Shown here: positions 1-8,751 of the stretch, in pieces
Layout: every line of letters begins with the position of its first letter
Position numbering within the stretch: the stretch's first letter is position 1
Assembly (NCBI GenBank): GCA_002471225.1
Contig: DKPO01000005.1
Coordinates: 19,541-83,540, forward strand
Reading direction: 5' to 3'
Length of the DNA stretch: 64,000 nucleotides
Origin: Porphyromonadaceae bacterium UBA7332
GTDB taxonomy: Bacteria; Bacteroidota; Bacteroidia; Bacteroidales; UBA7332
The notes under the pieces: model-generated
Database searches by the model: none
What the model was told of the DNA's origin: nothing
What the model saw: only the letters and a program-made list of their open reading frames with translations
Made by a program: the position numbers and the translations under genes

Positions 1-603
1 GTATCGGGCCTTTTTTCTCTTTCTGCAGTTTCTCAAACGATTCCTGCAGACTCAAGCAGTCTTGATTATATCGCTACGGAAGTGATTCAGCAGAACGTAG
101 CTGAAAGATCTATGAAATGGAATGAGCTGGTCCCTATCCTCGCTTTGACTGTTCCTTTTATCATGGTTATTGTTATCGTCTTCATCAGTATGAGTTTCTC
201 AACCAAAGAGAAAATTGCCCGTTATAAAATCCTTGAAAAAGCGATTGATAAAGGAGTCGCTATTCCAAATTCATTATTTGAAGAGCCCAATAAAAAGAAA
301 TTCGAAAAGACTTATTTCTTTAAGGCAATTCAGAATATTCTGCTTGGATTCGTGTTATGTTTTGCCTTATCGTACGTTTCAGGCTTTAGAGTGGGTGTAT
401 GGATGCTTATTATGGTTGCCATCGGAGTATCTCAGTTGATCAACTATTATGTTGAAGGCCGAAAAAATGATGCAACCGGATCTATAACCGGTACTCAACC
501 CAGTCCCCGACAGCATACGCCATCCCGTTCAGAAGAACCGGAAATAACCGAATGCGAAGAAGTAAATGCTAAAGGCGAGCATATAGATGGGCAAAATAAG
601 TGA
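1..603 (+). CDS. DUF6249-like membrane protein, 5' end outside window
   Basis: The reading frame is open from the first base, so the gene begins before the window. The codons before the GTG at 82 read like the end of a signal peptide and a short periplasmic stretch. A hydrophobic segment follows (ELVPILALTVPFIMVIVIVF), then a charged cytoplasmic part, then a pair of hydrophobic segments around bases 330-460 and a polar tail. This order resembles DUF6249 proteins that sit beside ECF sigma factors in Bacteroidota. The stop overlaps the next gene by 17 bases, which indicates translational coupling with the sigma factor. The function is unknown; a role in sensing or restraining the sigma factor is inference from position only. 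Confidence 0.7.
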   Translation, partial: VSGLFSLSAVSQTIPADSSSLDYIATEVIQQNVAERSMKWNELVPILALTVPFIMVIVIVFISMSFSTKEKIARYKILEKAIDKGVAIPNSLFEEPNKKKFEKTYFFKAIQNILLGFVLCFALSYVSGFRVGVWMLIMVAIGVSQLINYYVEGRKNDATGSITGTQPSPRQHTPSRSEEPEITECEEVNAKGEHIDGQNK

Positions 604-1132
604 TATAGCTCTCATCTCGCAAGTCGTTCTGTTTAATAACAAGAATGCTTACGGAGAATTGGTCGAACGGTATCAGGATACCGTTCGGCGTTTTCTCATT
701 CATTTATGCGGAGATGCAGATTTAGCTTATGACTTAGCTCAGGAAACATTTATAAAAGCCTATATATCCATTGGAAGCTTTCAGGGATTATCCAACTTTC
801 AGACCTGGATTCTACGTATTGCCTATAATCAGTTTTACGACCATATAAAGGTCTTAAAGAACCAGAAGCTGGAACGGTATGATCTGCTTTATGAAGGTCA
901 GTTTACGGCTGATCCGGCTTATATAGAGGATATGCGTATGGATATAAAGAGTGCCTGTTTGCAATTAAGGGCTGATGAACGAACGGCCATTGTGTTGTTT
1001 TATCTGGAGGAGCTTCCGATTAAACAAATAGCTAAAATTATGCGTTCTCCTGAGGGAAGCGTCAAATCTCTGTTATCCAGAGGACGAACTAAACTATCTC
1101 AAATTTTAAAGCAAAGCGATTATGAAGGATAA
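587..1132 (+). CDS. ECF-type RNA polymerase sigma factor
   Basis: A 181-residue sigma-70 family protein of extracytoplasmic-function size. Residues about 20-88 form region 2 (the DLAQETFIKAY block and the FQTWILRIAYN core-binding helix). Residues about 120-172 form region 4 with a helix-turn-helix (LPIKQIAKIMRSPEGSVKS). It would direct RNA polymerase to a small regulon. It overlaps the DUF6249 gene by 17 bases and the next membrane protein by 11, so the three form one transcription unit. No classical zinc-binding anti-sigma motif is seen, but the membrane protein that follows occupies the place where anti-sigma factors are usually encoded. Confidence 0.92.
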   Translation: MGKISDIALISQVVLFNNKNAYGELVERYQDTVRRFLIHLCGDADLAYDLAQETFIKAYISIGSFQGLSNFQTWILRIAYNQFYDHIKVLKNQKLERYDLLYEGQFTADPAYIEDMRMDIKSACLQLRADERTAIVLFYLEELPIKQIAKIMRSPEGSVKSLLSRGRTKLSQILKQSDYEG

Positions 1133-1472
1133 TAACCTGACCGATAAAGAACTCAAAGCTATATTTGCAAAGCAAAAACGCAGCTATGATGACCCTTTGT
1201 TCAAGCAAAAGGTTATGCAAAAGATAGGTTATTTTGGAACCAATCCACTAAATCGTATTCTTTTGACCAGTGCTTTTTTGTATTTCGCGGGACTGATCCT
1301 TCTGTTCAGTCAGGGATTACAGGAATGGGTACGTGAATGGATTACAGAGCTTATTCCACAAATGAATACAGGGTATTTCAACTTGTATCTGATCGGTGGC
1401 TATATGCTCTTAATGCTCTTTCTGCTTGTCAGGATCATACAATTGATTTACAGTGACTCTGTCAAAAGATAA
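1122..1472 (+). CDS. Small membrane protein after ECF sigma factor
   Basis: A 116-residue protein not recognised by name. It has a charged N-terminal stretch of about 40 residues (many Lys, Asp and Gln) followed by two hydrophobic segments, about residues 45-65 and 88-110. A cytoplasmic N-terminus with two membrane helices and a start that overlaps the sigma factor stop would suit an anti-sigma or accessory regulator, but no anti-sigma domain motif can be seen. The gene is followed by a strong hairpin terminator. Confidence 0.6.
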   Translation: MKDNNLTDKELKAIFAKQKRSYDDPLFKQKVMQKIGYFGTNPLNRILLTSAFLYFAGLILLFSQGLQEWVREWITELIPQMNTGYFNLYLIGGYMLLMLFLLVRIIQLIYSDSVKR

Positions 1473-1475
1473 AAG

Positions 1476-1513
1476 AAAAGCGTCAGACAACTCTTCAGAT
1501 GTCTGACGCTTTT
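1476..1513. terminator. Bidirectional hairpin terminator
   Basis: A perfect 14-base inverted repeat (AAAAGCGTCAGACA and its complement) encloses a 10-base loop, with A and T tracts on the two sides. It lies between convergent genes and can serve both. Confidence 0.88.
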
Positions 1514-1527
1514 ATTTTATAGATAAT

Positions 1528-2568
1528 CTATTTCTTCTTTTTATAAAACAAATGCCCGGTTGTAAGGAATCCTATAAATGTAGCAATCGCAAATACATAG
1601 GAACTAATAGCAAATTGCATCCCTCCGCTAATTATATGTCCGCTGGTACAGCCATCTGCCATACGAGCTCCAAAGATTAATATAAAGCCACCCAGAAGTG
1701 CATAAGCTATGCGCTTAGCTTTCCCTGTTCCCTTATACTCTTCCCATAATTCCTGTGTCACATGAAATCTAAATGTCTGTGTGAATATAGCGTAAATAAA
1801 CCCGGCCAGAAAAGCTCCGAACAAAAACCATAATTGCCAGTTACCTGAGGCTATCAGTGATGGATAGTAAGCATTATGTTCGATATTAAGAATCGTATCT
1901 CCGACAAACGGATAACAGCTCGATGCGCCTAATGGCCTATTTTGCCAGCCCTGATAAAATAGTATTGCATTAAGCAAAGCCAGCCCGATACCTGTTACGA
2001 TCCATTTTTTACTGCTGTTTCCTTGCTTGATATCTATACTATGCAGTACAAAAGCTCCGAAAATCAGAATAAAAGAAATGATAATCATTACGAAAATATA
2101 GGCTATACTGTATTTTCCTCCCATTAAAGTAAAGAGAGTCATTTTGCCTAAATCATCACCTAAGAGTGGGAGTATATAAGGATACAAGAGCGTAAATACA
2201 ACTCCTCCGATTACACCCCCTATCACGCCCAAAAGCGCATCTATGGCACCCTGACCAACAGATATGGGAAGAGTTCCCGGACAATATCCAAGAATAGACA
2301 TGCCTACTCCAAAGATTAAACCGCCCAATATAGTGCCGATCATATAGAACGGCTTTACATGATATACAGCCAATCCATTCATAAATTCGGGAATAAGAAG
2401 AAGGCTACCTATCCCCAATACGAGCATGATCGTTTTTGCCACGGTAAGATTCCGTAGTACCGATAATCCGGCTATAGTATTGTATTTATTCAAACCGGCA
2501 TAACTGATTAACAAGCCGAAAATCATTCCGATCAATATAATTACCCATTCATTATTCATACTGTTCAC
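1528..2568 (-). CDS. YeeE/YedE-family sulfur (thiosulfate) transporter
   Basis: A 346-residue polytopic membrane protein with about nine to ten hydrophobic segments. It carries the two cysteine motifs typical of the YeeE/YedE (TsuA) family: GYCPGT near residue 96 and DGCTSGH near residue 306, plus a further SSCYP cysteine near residue 218. In characterised members these cysteines relay thiosulfate across the inner membrane. The length equals a two-half protein. No tusA-like or rhodanese gene lies beside it, so the substrate is inferred from the family. The gene stands alone, between a convergent terminator and the thrS terminator. Confidence 0.85.
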   Translation of the reverse strand: MNSMNNEWVIILIGMIFGLLISYAGLNKYNTIAGLSVLRNLTVAKTIMLVLGIGSLLLIPEFMNGLAVYHVKPFYMIGTILGGLIFGVGMSILGYCPGTLPISVGQGAIDALLGVIGGVIGGVVFTLLYPYILPLLGDDLGKMTLFTLMGGKYSIAYIFVMIIISFILIFGAFVLHSIDIKQGNSSKKWIVTGIGLALLNAILFYQGWQNRPLGASSCYPFVGDTILNIEHNAYYPSLIASGNWQLWFLFGAFLAGFIYAIFTQTFRFHVTQELWEEYKGTGKAKRIAYALLGGFILIFGARMADGCTSGHIISGGMQFAISSYVFAIATFIGFLTTGHLFYKKKK

Positions 2569-2648
2569 TAATTTAAGATCTATGGTTATAACACTTTATC
2601 AGGTCAATATGATATGCACTTATACGTTAAAAAGGACGAGAATAAAAG

Positions 2649-2683
2649 AAAAGGGAGAAGTTTCCGTCGAAACCTCTCCCTTT
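2649..2683 (-). terminator. thrS terminator
   Basis: A 15-base near-perfect inverted repeat (AAAGGGAGAAGTTTC with one mismatch on the other arm) has a 4-base loop. Read on the minus strand it is followed by a T-rich tract, so it ends thrS transcription. Confidence 0.82.
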
Positions 2684-2708
2684 ATTATTCATCTTATGTA
2701 ATCGTAAA

Positions 2709-4649
2709 TTAATACGCATTCATTTGATCATCTACTTCTTTAGTCACCATAGCAGCAAAATCATCTACTGACATTGTACCCTGGTCACCTTCGCCTTGTT
2801 TACGCACAGATACCTGATTGTTTTCAGCTTCTTTTTCACCCACAACCAATAAGTAAGGAATTTTCTTCATCTCATTGTCACGGATTTTACGACCGATTTT
2901 CTCATTACGATCATCAACCAAAGTACGGATATCAGCCATGTTCAACTGATTTGCAATTTGATGTGCATATTCGTTGAATTTTTCACTGATAGGCATAATC
3001 ACAACCTGATCCGGAGTTAACCATAACGGGAATTTACCGGCAGTGTGCTCGATCAATACAGCTACGAAACGCTCCATTGAACCGAATGGTGCACGGTGAA
3101 TCATTACCGGACGGTGTTTTTGGTTGTCAGCACCTGTATATTCAAGATTGAAACGCTCAGGTAAGTTGTAGTCAACCTGGATAGTTCCAAGCTGCCAGCG
3201 ACGACCTAATGCATCTTTCACCATGAAGTCAAGTTTAGGACCGTAGAATGCAGCTTCACCTGTTTCTACGCGAGCTTTTAATCCTTTTTCCTGACACGCT
3301 TCAACGATAGCGCTTTCAGCTTTTTCCCAGTTCTCATCAGAACCGATGTATTTTTCTGTGTTACTTGGATCACGTAGAGAGATCTGAGCTTCGAAGTTTT
3401 CGAAATTCAATGCTTTGAAGATAATGAAAATAATATCCATTACTTTAAGGAACTCTTCTTTCAACTGGTCCGGACGACAGAACAAGTGAGCATCATCCTG
3501 AGTAAAGCCACGTACACGAGTTAAACCATGAAGCTCTCCACTTTGCTCATAACGATAAACTGTACCGAATTCAGCAAAACGCAGAGGAAGATCCTTATAT
3601 GAACGAGGGAATGCTGCAAAAATCTCACAGTGGTGAGGACAGTTCATCGGTTTCAATAAGAACTCTTCGTTTTCTTCCGGTGTATGAATTGGCTGGAATG
3701 AATCCTTACCATATTTTGCATAGTGACCTGAAGTTACATATAATTGTTTAGCTCCGATATGAGGAGTCATTACCTGCTGATAGCCAAAACGTTTCTGAAT
3801 GCGTTTCAAGAACATTTCAAGACGCTCACGCAAAGCTGCACCACGAGGTAACCATAATGGTAATCCCTGACCTACAGCCTGAGAGAACATGAATAATTCA
3901 AGTTCTTTACCGATTTTACGGTGGTCACGTTTTTTAGCCTCTTCCATCATTTGGATATACTCATCCAACATTTTCTTTTTAGGGAAAGAAATACCATAGA
4001 TACGAGTCAACTGTTTACGTTTCTCGTCACCTCTCCAGTAAGCACCGGCAATAGAAGTTAATTTAATTGCTTTGATGTTTCCTGTATGAGGTAAGTGAGG
4101 TCCACGGCAAAGGTCTGTAAATTCACCTTGTGTATAAGTAGAGATTGTACCATCTTCCAATTCAGAGATTAATTCCACTTTATACTCTTCGCCACGCTCG
4201 CCAAATAACTTAATTGCATCTTCCTTCGTAATATCTTGTCTTACAACAGGACATTTCTTAGCTGCAAGTTCCATCATTTTAGCCTCAATCTTTGGCAAAT
4301 CTGAATCGCGAATAACTGCATCACCCGGATCTACATCATAATAGAAACCGTTTTCGACAGCTGGTCCGATACCAAACTTGATACCAGGATATAGTGATTG
4401 TAGAGCTTCTGCAAGAAGGTGAGCTGAGGTGTGCCAGAAAGCATGTTTCCCTTCTGCATCATCCCACTTAAATAATTTAATATCTGCGTCCGTATCGATC
4501 GGGCGAGTTACATCCCACTCTAACCCGTTGACACTAGCTGCAATAACATCTTGTGCCAAACGAGAGCTGATGCTTTCAGCCACTTGCAAAGGAGTAGTTC
4601 CTTTCGCATACTCACGTACAGATCCGTCCGGAAATTTAATATTTATCAT
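2709..4649 (-). CDS. thrS: Threonyl-tRNA synthetase
   Basis: A 646-residue class II synthetase of full length. Residues 1-62 form the TGS domain, followed by the editing domain with the HxxxH motif (HTSAHLLAE) near residue 73 and CRGPHL near residue 181. The catalytic core begins near residue 240 and contains the zinc-site PMNCPHHCEIF and class II motifs 2 and 3. The anticodon-binding domain covers about residues 540-646. It charges tRNA-Thr in the cytoplasm. In many bacteria infC-rpmI-rplT follow thrS; here a sulfur transporter follows after a terminator, so the translation cluster is broken up. Confidence 0.97.
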   Translation of the reverse strand: MINIKFPDGSVREYAKGTTPLQVAESISSRLAQDVIAASVNGLEWDVTRPIDTDADIKLFKWDDAEGKHAFWHTSAHLLAEALQSLYPGIKFGIGPAVENGFYYDVDPGDAVIRDSDLPKIEAKMMELAAKKCPVVRQDITKEDAIKLFGERGEEYKVELISELEDGTISTYTQGEFTDLCRGPHLPHTGNIKAIKLTSIAGAYWRGDEKRKQLTRIYGISFPKKKMLDEYIQMMEEAKKRDHRKIGKELELFMFSQAVGQGLPLWLPRGAALRERLEMFLKRIQKRFGYQQVMTPHIGAKQLYVTSGHYAKYGKDSFQPIHTPEENEEFLLKPMNCPHHCEIFAAFPRSYKDLPLRFAEFGTVYRYEQSGELHGLTRVRGFTQDDAHLFCRPDQLKEEFLKVMDIIFIIFKALNFENFEAQISLRDPSNTEKYIGSDENWEKAESAIVEACQEKGLKARVETGEAAFYGPKLDFMVKDALGRRWQLGTIQVDYNLPERFNLEYTGADNQKHRPVMIHRAPFGSMERFVAVLIEHTAGKFPLWLTPDQVVIMPISEKFNEYAHQIANQLNMADIRTLVDDRNEKIGRKIRDNEMKKIPYLLVVGEKEAENNQVSVRKQGEGDQGTMSVDDFAAMVTKEVDDQMNAY

Positions 4650-4684
4650 ATTGAATCAATTTTGATTACTTGTTATTTTGGTTG

Positions 4685-4692
4685 CAAATATA
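4685..4692 (-). promoter_or_regulatory. Candidate -7 box for thrS
   Basis: On the minus strand this reads TATATTTG, an exact match to the Bacteroidota -7 consensus TAnnTTTG, 36 bases before the thrS start. No convincing -33 TTTG is seen at the usual distance, so only the -7 element is supported. Confidence 0.35.
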
Positions 4693-4873
4693 TCATATTC
4701 TGCAAACATATTTATCATTTAGATATTGAAATTGGCAATAAATGCATATGTTTTATTTATACATTTAGGAATTATCGACTCTGAAACATTAAAATCGATA
4801 CAGGTATTTCTTCATACATAAAAACACGAACAAATCAATTGTTCATTAAAAAAGAAATATTCAATATTATTGG

Positions 4874-4881
4874 TATATTTG
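4874..4881 (+). promoter_or_regulatory. Candidate -7 box for the uracil permease gene
   Basis: TATATTTG followed by C matches the Bacteroidota TAnnTTTG element and lies 43 bases before the permease start. A -33 element is not obvious. Confidence 0.4.
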
Positions 4882-4923
4882 CATGCGGAATATAAAACTA
4901 ATTTTTCGCACTGTTAAAAACAA

Positions 4924-6108
4924 ATGGATCACAAAAATTTAAACTACTTCCAGAAGATTATTCTGGGAACACAATTTTTATTCGTTGCCTTCGGCGCTAC
5001 AGTATTGGTTCCTCTCCTTGTTGGGATGGATCCGTCGACGGCTTTATTTACAGCTGGTATAGGTACCCTCATCTTTCATCTTGTTACGAAAGGTAAGGTA
5101 CCTATTTTTTTAGGTAGTAGTTTCGCTTTTATTGCTCCTATTCAAAAAGCTACCGAGTTATATGGTCTGCCGGGAACATTATCCGGCATTGCTGTCGTGG
5201 GCGCAGTTTATGGTATTATGTCTGCAATTATTAAAGTACAGGGTACCGGTTTTATCAAACGACTTTTCCCTCCTGTTGTTATCGGCCCGGTTATTATGCT
5301 AATTGGTCTGTCACTTGCAGGAACTGGTGTTAGTATGGCTTCGGGAAACTGGACAGTTGCACTGATTGCTTTGTTGACTGCTGTTGTTGTTTCTTTATGG
5401 GCTAAGGGATTGCTTAAACTTATCCCTATCTTCTGTGGAATTGTGACCGGCTATATTGCAGCGATCTACTTTGTAGGTATTGATTTCCAACCTGTACAGG
5501 ATGCTGCCTGGTTAGCATTACCTAAATTCGTTAAGCCCGAGTTAAACTGGAGTGCTATGATCTTTATGATACCAGTTGCTATTGCTCCGGTAATTGAACA
5601 CATTGGTGATGTATATGCAGTAAACAATGTAACCGGGGAAGATTATGTAAAAGATCCGGGACTTCAGCGCACTATGCTGGGTGATGGTATTGCCTGTACG
5701 GTTGCCGGCCTCTTAGGCGGACCTCCCGTTACAACTTACTCAGAGGTTACAGGTGCTATTTCATTGACTAAAGTAGCAAATCCGGCTATTCTGAGAATCT
5801 CTGCCGTAGTTGCTATCGTTTTCTCTCTATCAGAAAAGGTCAGTGCGCTACTTCGTTCCATTCCGGCTCCCGTATTAGGAGGAATCATGTTATTGCTTTT
5901 CGGAACAATTGCCTCTGTAGGTATTGGCACTCTGATCCGCGAAAAAGTAGATATGAGTAAAACCAGAAATCTGATCATTGTCTCTCTTACTCTAACTCTG
6001 GGTATAGGTGGAGCTGTATTTGAAGTTGGTTCAATTTCTATGCAAGGTATCGGTCTGGCTTCAATTATCGGTGTGGTACTTAATCTTATATTACCTAAGG
6101 AGAAATAA
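4924..6108 (+). CDS. uraA: Uracil permease, NCS2 (UraA) family
   Basis: A 394-residue membrane protein with roughly 12-14 hydrophobic segments, the normal length for UraA. Family features include the repeated short-strand motifs near residues 58-70 (FLGSSFAFIAP), the conserved acidic residue in APVIEHIGD near residue 221, and the GPPVTTYSEVTGA stretch near residue 263. It should import uracil by proton symport through the inner membrane. Uracil rather than xanthine is inferred from overall similarity to UraA. The gene stands alone, with its own terminator. Confidence 0.9.
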   Translation: MDHKNLNYFQKIILGTQFLFVAFGATVLVPLLVGMDPSTALFTAGIGTLIFHLVTKGKVPIFLGSSFAFIAPIQKATELYGLPGTLSGIAVVGAVYGIMSAIIKVQGTGFIKRLFPPVVIGPVIMLIGLSLAGTGVSMASGNWTVALIALLTAVVVSLWAKGLLKLIPIFCGIVTGYIAAIYFVGIDFQPVQDAAWLALPKFVKPELNWSAMIFMIPVAIAPVIEHIGDVYAVNNVTGEDYVKDPGLQRTMLGDGIACTVAGLLGGPPVTTYSEVTGAISLTKVANPAILRISAVVAIVFSLSEKVSALLRSIPAPVLGGIMLLLFGTIASVGIGTLIREKVDMSKTRNLIIVSLTLTLGIGGAVFEVGSISMQGIGLASIIGVVLNLILPKEK

Positions 6109-6137
6109 ATCCTGATTTGGGAATATTATTATATATG

Positions 6138-6176
6138 AGTCGTCTCTTATAATCAATAAGAGACGACTTTTTTTGT
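6138..6176 (+). terminator. Terminator after the uracil permease gene
   Basis: An inverted repeat of AGTCGTCTCTTAT and its complement has a short loop and is followed by a run of T. Confidence 0.88.
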
Positions 6177-6187
6177 TTTTAAAATCA

Positions 6188-6218
6188 TTTTCAGGATTAT
6201 ATATTTATCTTATATTTG
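6188..6218 (+). promoter_or_regulatory. Bacteroidota-type promoter for the GH89 gene
   Basis: TTTT, then 19 bases, then TATATTTG, close to the TTTG-N19-TAnnTTTG consensus. It ends 43 bases before the GH89 start codon. Confidence 0.45.
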
Positions 6219-6261
6219 TGAATATTCTAATTACCTCATAAACTTAAATTATTAACCAAGA

Positions 6262-8508
6262 ATGAAAAAACAATCTATTCGTCGCTGGGGACTTTGCCTA
6301 TGTTTATTATCCACACCTATCTGTCTGATTGGAAATCCTGTCAATAAGCTTTTAGAGCGTATTGACAAAGGGGCTTCAAAGAAATTCCATATTGAAATCG
6401 TAAATGAGAATGACTCTGTTGATTATTTTGAATTAGATCAGAAAGGGACTAAAGTGAGTATTCGAGGGAACAACTTTATTTCTGTCGCTACGGGTATAAA
6501 TTGGTATCTCAAATACCATGCAGGCATTCATCTGTCATGGAACGGTATGAAAGCAGATCTACCGGACAAACTACCTCCTGTCACCAAGCCTGAAAGACTT
6601 CAGACGAATCTTAAAGAACGATATAATTTCAATTATTGCACATTCTCTTATACAATGGCCTTTTGGGATTGGCAAAGATGGGAGGAAGAAATTGACTGGA
6701 TGGCGCTGCATGGCATAACTACACCTTTAGCACTTACCGGTACCGAAACCGTCTGGCGTAATATGCTACTTAAATTAGGATACGACAAAGACGAAGTCAA
6801 TGAATTTATAGCCGGTCCCGGATTTCAAGCCTGGTGGCTAATGAATAATCTCGAAGGATGGGGCGGTCCGAATCCGGATGCATGGTACGCACAGCAAGAG
6901 GATCTCCAGAAAAAAATAATAAAGCGTATGTCTGAGTTGGGCATCAAGCCTGTATTAGCAGGGTATTCGGGTATGGTTCCCAGCAATGTAAAAGAAAAGC
7001 TGGGATTAGATGTAACAGACCCCGGAACCTGGTGCTCCTATCGTCGTCCGGCATTTCTCCAACCTTCAGACCCTTCATTTAATAAAATAGCTGATTTGTA
7101 TTATAACGAGCTCACCGCACTTTATGGAAAAGCTGATTATTATGCAATTGATCCTTTTCATGAAGGAGGAAACACAAAAGGAGTTGATTTACAAGCTGCT
7201 GGAAGCGCCTTCATTGATGCTTTAAAACGATGTAATCCCGAAGCAAAATGGGTTATTCAGGCATGGCAGGCAAATCCCCGTCCTCAAATGATAGATTCTC
7301 TAAAACAAGGAGATCTGTTAATTCTAGATCTTGCCAGTGAAACCCGTCCTCAATGGGGTGATCCGAAATCTCCATGGTATCGGAAAGATGGATATGGCAA
7401 ACATGATTGGATATATTGTATGCTACTCAACTTTGGTGGAAATGTTGGATTATATGGGAAATTATCCCATGTAATCAATAGCTTCTATCAGGCCAAATCA
7501 CACCCACAGGCAAATAAAACTCTAAAAGGAATCGGGTTGACCTATGAAGGAAGTGAGAACAATACAATCATGTATGAATTAGTAACTGAGTTACCGTGGC
7601 GCTCTGAAAGATTCTCTAAATCTCAATGGGTCAAAGATTATGTTTTTGCCAGATACGGTACCCGGAACCCGGATATCATTCGCGCTTGGCAAATATTAGC
7701 AAACAGTGTTTATAATGATAAGCCTCAGAGCACACAAGAAGGCACAAATGAATCAATCTTCTGTGCCCGTCCTGCAGAGAATCTGTTTAATGTTTCTAGC
7801 TGGGCCTGGTGTGATCAATACTTTTCGCCTTATGAAGTCATTGAGGCTGCACGACTTTTATTAAAACATGCTGATGATTTTAGAGGTAATAATAATTACG
7901 AGTATGATCTGGTAGATATCCTCCGCCAGGCTATCTCAGAGAAAGGCCGGATCAAGTACAAAAAAATGATGGCTGCATTGCATACAGCAGATAAAGATCG
8001 TTTTCAAACTACCTCTGAAGATTTTCTTCAAACTTTATTATTACAAGACGAGTTACTTTCTACACGTAAAGAATTTATGGTCGGGTCCTGGATTGATAGA
8101 GCCAGATCTCTGGGAAACAATATCTCTGAAAAAGATTTGTATGAATGGAATGCACGCGTACAGATAACTACATGGGGTAATCGGACTGCCGCAAATGATG
8201 GAGGACTTAGAGATTATGCACATAAGGAATGGAGTGGTTTACTTAAAGACTTTTATTATCTCAGATGGAAAAGCTTTGTAGACTATAATCTTCGGAACTT
8301 AGACAACTATGAAATCTCTGAGAAGAGTCATGAAACACTTAGACCAGTAACTCCTGCCGATCAGCAAAATAATTTCGATCCGGGAGCTATCGATTTTTAC
8401 GCATTAGAAGAGAAATGGGTTACCAATAAAAATACATACTCTGCAGCACCAGTATCAGATGTCCTAGATACAGCTAAACGTGTTTTCAATACATTATTTC
8501 AAGACTAA
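6262..8508 (+). CDS. Secreted alpha-N-acetylglucosaminidase, GH89 (NAGLU-like)
   Basis: A 748-residue glycoside hydrolase with an N-terminal signal peptide (hydrophobic residues about 9-24). The order matches GH89: a small alpha/beta domain (about 30-115), a catalytic barrel (from YNFNYCTFSYTMAFWDW near residue 116 to about 480), and an all-helical C-terminal domain. Two glutamates in conserved settings, AIDPFHEGG near residue 313 and GLTYEGSENN near residue 435, are the likely catalytic acid and nucleophile. The family removes terminal alpha-linked GlcNAc, as in heparan sulfate or mucin glycans. No SusC/SusD genes or other glycosidases are nearby, so it is not within a polysaccharide utilisation locus here. 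Confidence 0.93.
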   Translation: MKKQSIRRWGLCLCLLSTPICLIGNPVNKLLERIDKGASKKFHIEIVNENDSVDYFELDQKGTKVSIRGNNFISVATGINWYLKYHAGIHLSWNGMKADLPDKLPPVTKPERLQTNLKERYNFNYCTFSYTMAFWDWQRWEEEIDWMALHGITTPLALTGTETVWRNMLLKLGYDKDEVNEFIAGPGFQAWWLMNNLEGWGGPNPDAWYAQQEDLQKKIIKRMSELGIKPVLAGYSGMVPSNVKEKLGLDVTDPGTWCSYRRPAFLQPSDPSFNKIADLYYNELTALYGKADYYAIDPFHEGGNTKGVDLQAAGSAFIDALKRCNPEAKWVIQAWQANPRPQMIDSLKQGDLLILDLASETRPQWGDPKSPWYRKDGYGKHDWIYCMLLNFGGNVGLYGKLSHVINSFYQAKSHPQANKTLKGIGLTYEGSENNTIMYELVTELPWRSERFSKSQWVKDYVFARYGTRNPDIIRAWQILANSVYNDKPQSTQEGTNESIFCARPAENLFNVSSWAWCDQYFSPYEVIEAARLLLKHADDFRGNNNYEYDLVDILRQAISEKGRIKYKKMMAALHTADKDRFQTTSEDFLQTLLLQDELLSTRKEFMVGSWIDRARSLGNNISEKDLYEWNARVQITTWGNRTAANDGGLRDYAHKEWSGLLKDFYYLRWKSFVDYNLRNLDNYEISEKSHETLRPVTPADQQNNFDPGAIDFYALEEKWVTNKNTYSAAPVSDVLDTAKRVFNTLFQD

Positions 8509-8511
8509 AAC

Positions 8512-8550
8512 AAAAGATGCTATCCTTTCGGATAGCATCTTTTGTTTTTT
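8512..8550 (+). terminator. Terminator after the GH89 gene
   Basis: A perfect 14-base stem (AAAAGATGCTATCC) with a TTTC loop is followed by a T-rich tract. Confidence 0.9.
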
Positions 8551-8751
8551 TTATCACTTACTATTTTCTATTGAAAACAAGTAGTTTATATAAACAAGAA
8601 TCTATTTATTGGAAAAATATTTATCATTTTATATATATAAATCTGCTTTCAATTGTTATAAAATAAAGAAACAGAACTATTGATTTACTTTATCCATTAT
8701 ATTAGTAGTATAAACAATAAAGTAGCTAAGCTAAAAAACTAAACCAACTAT

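Noticed and set aside
4650..4923. T-box or attenuator for thrS
   Set aside because: No T-box core or specifier-loop arrangement is apparent on the minus strand, and such leaders are not typical of this phylum.
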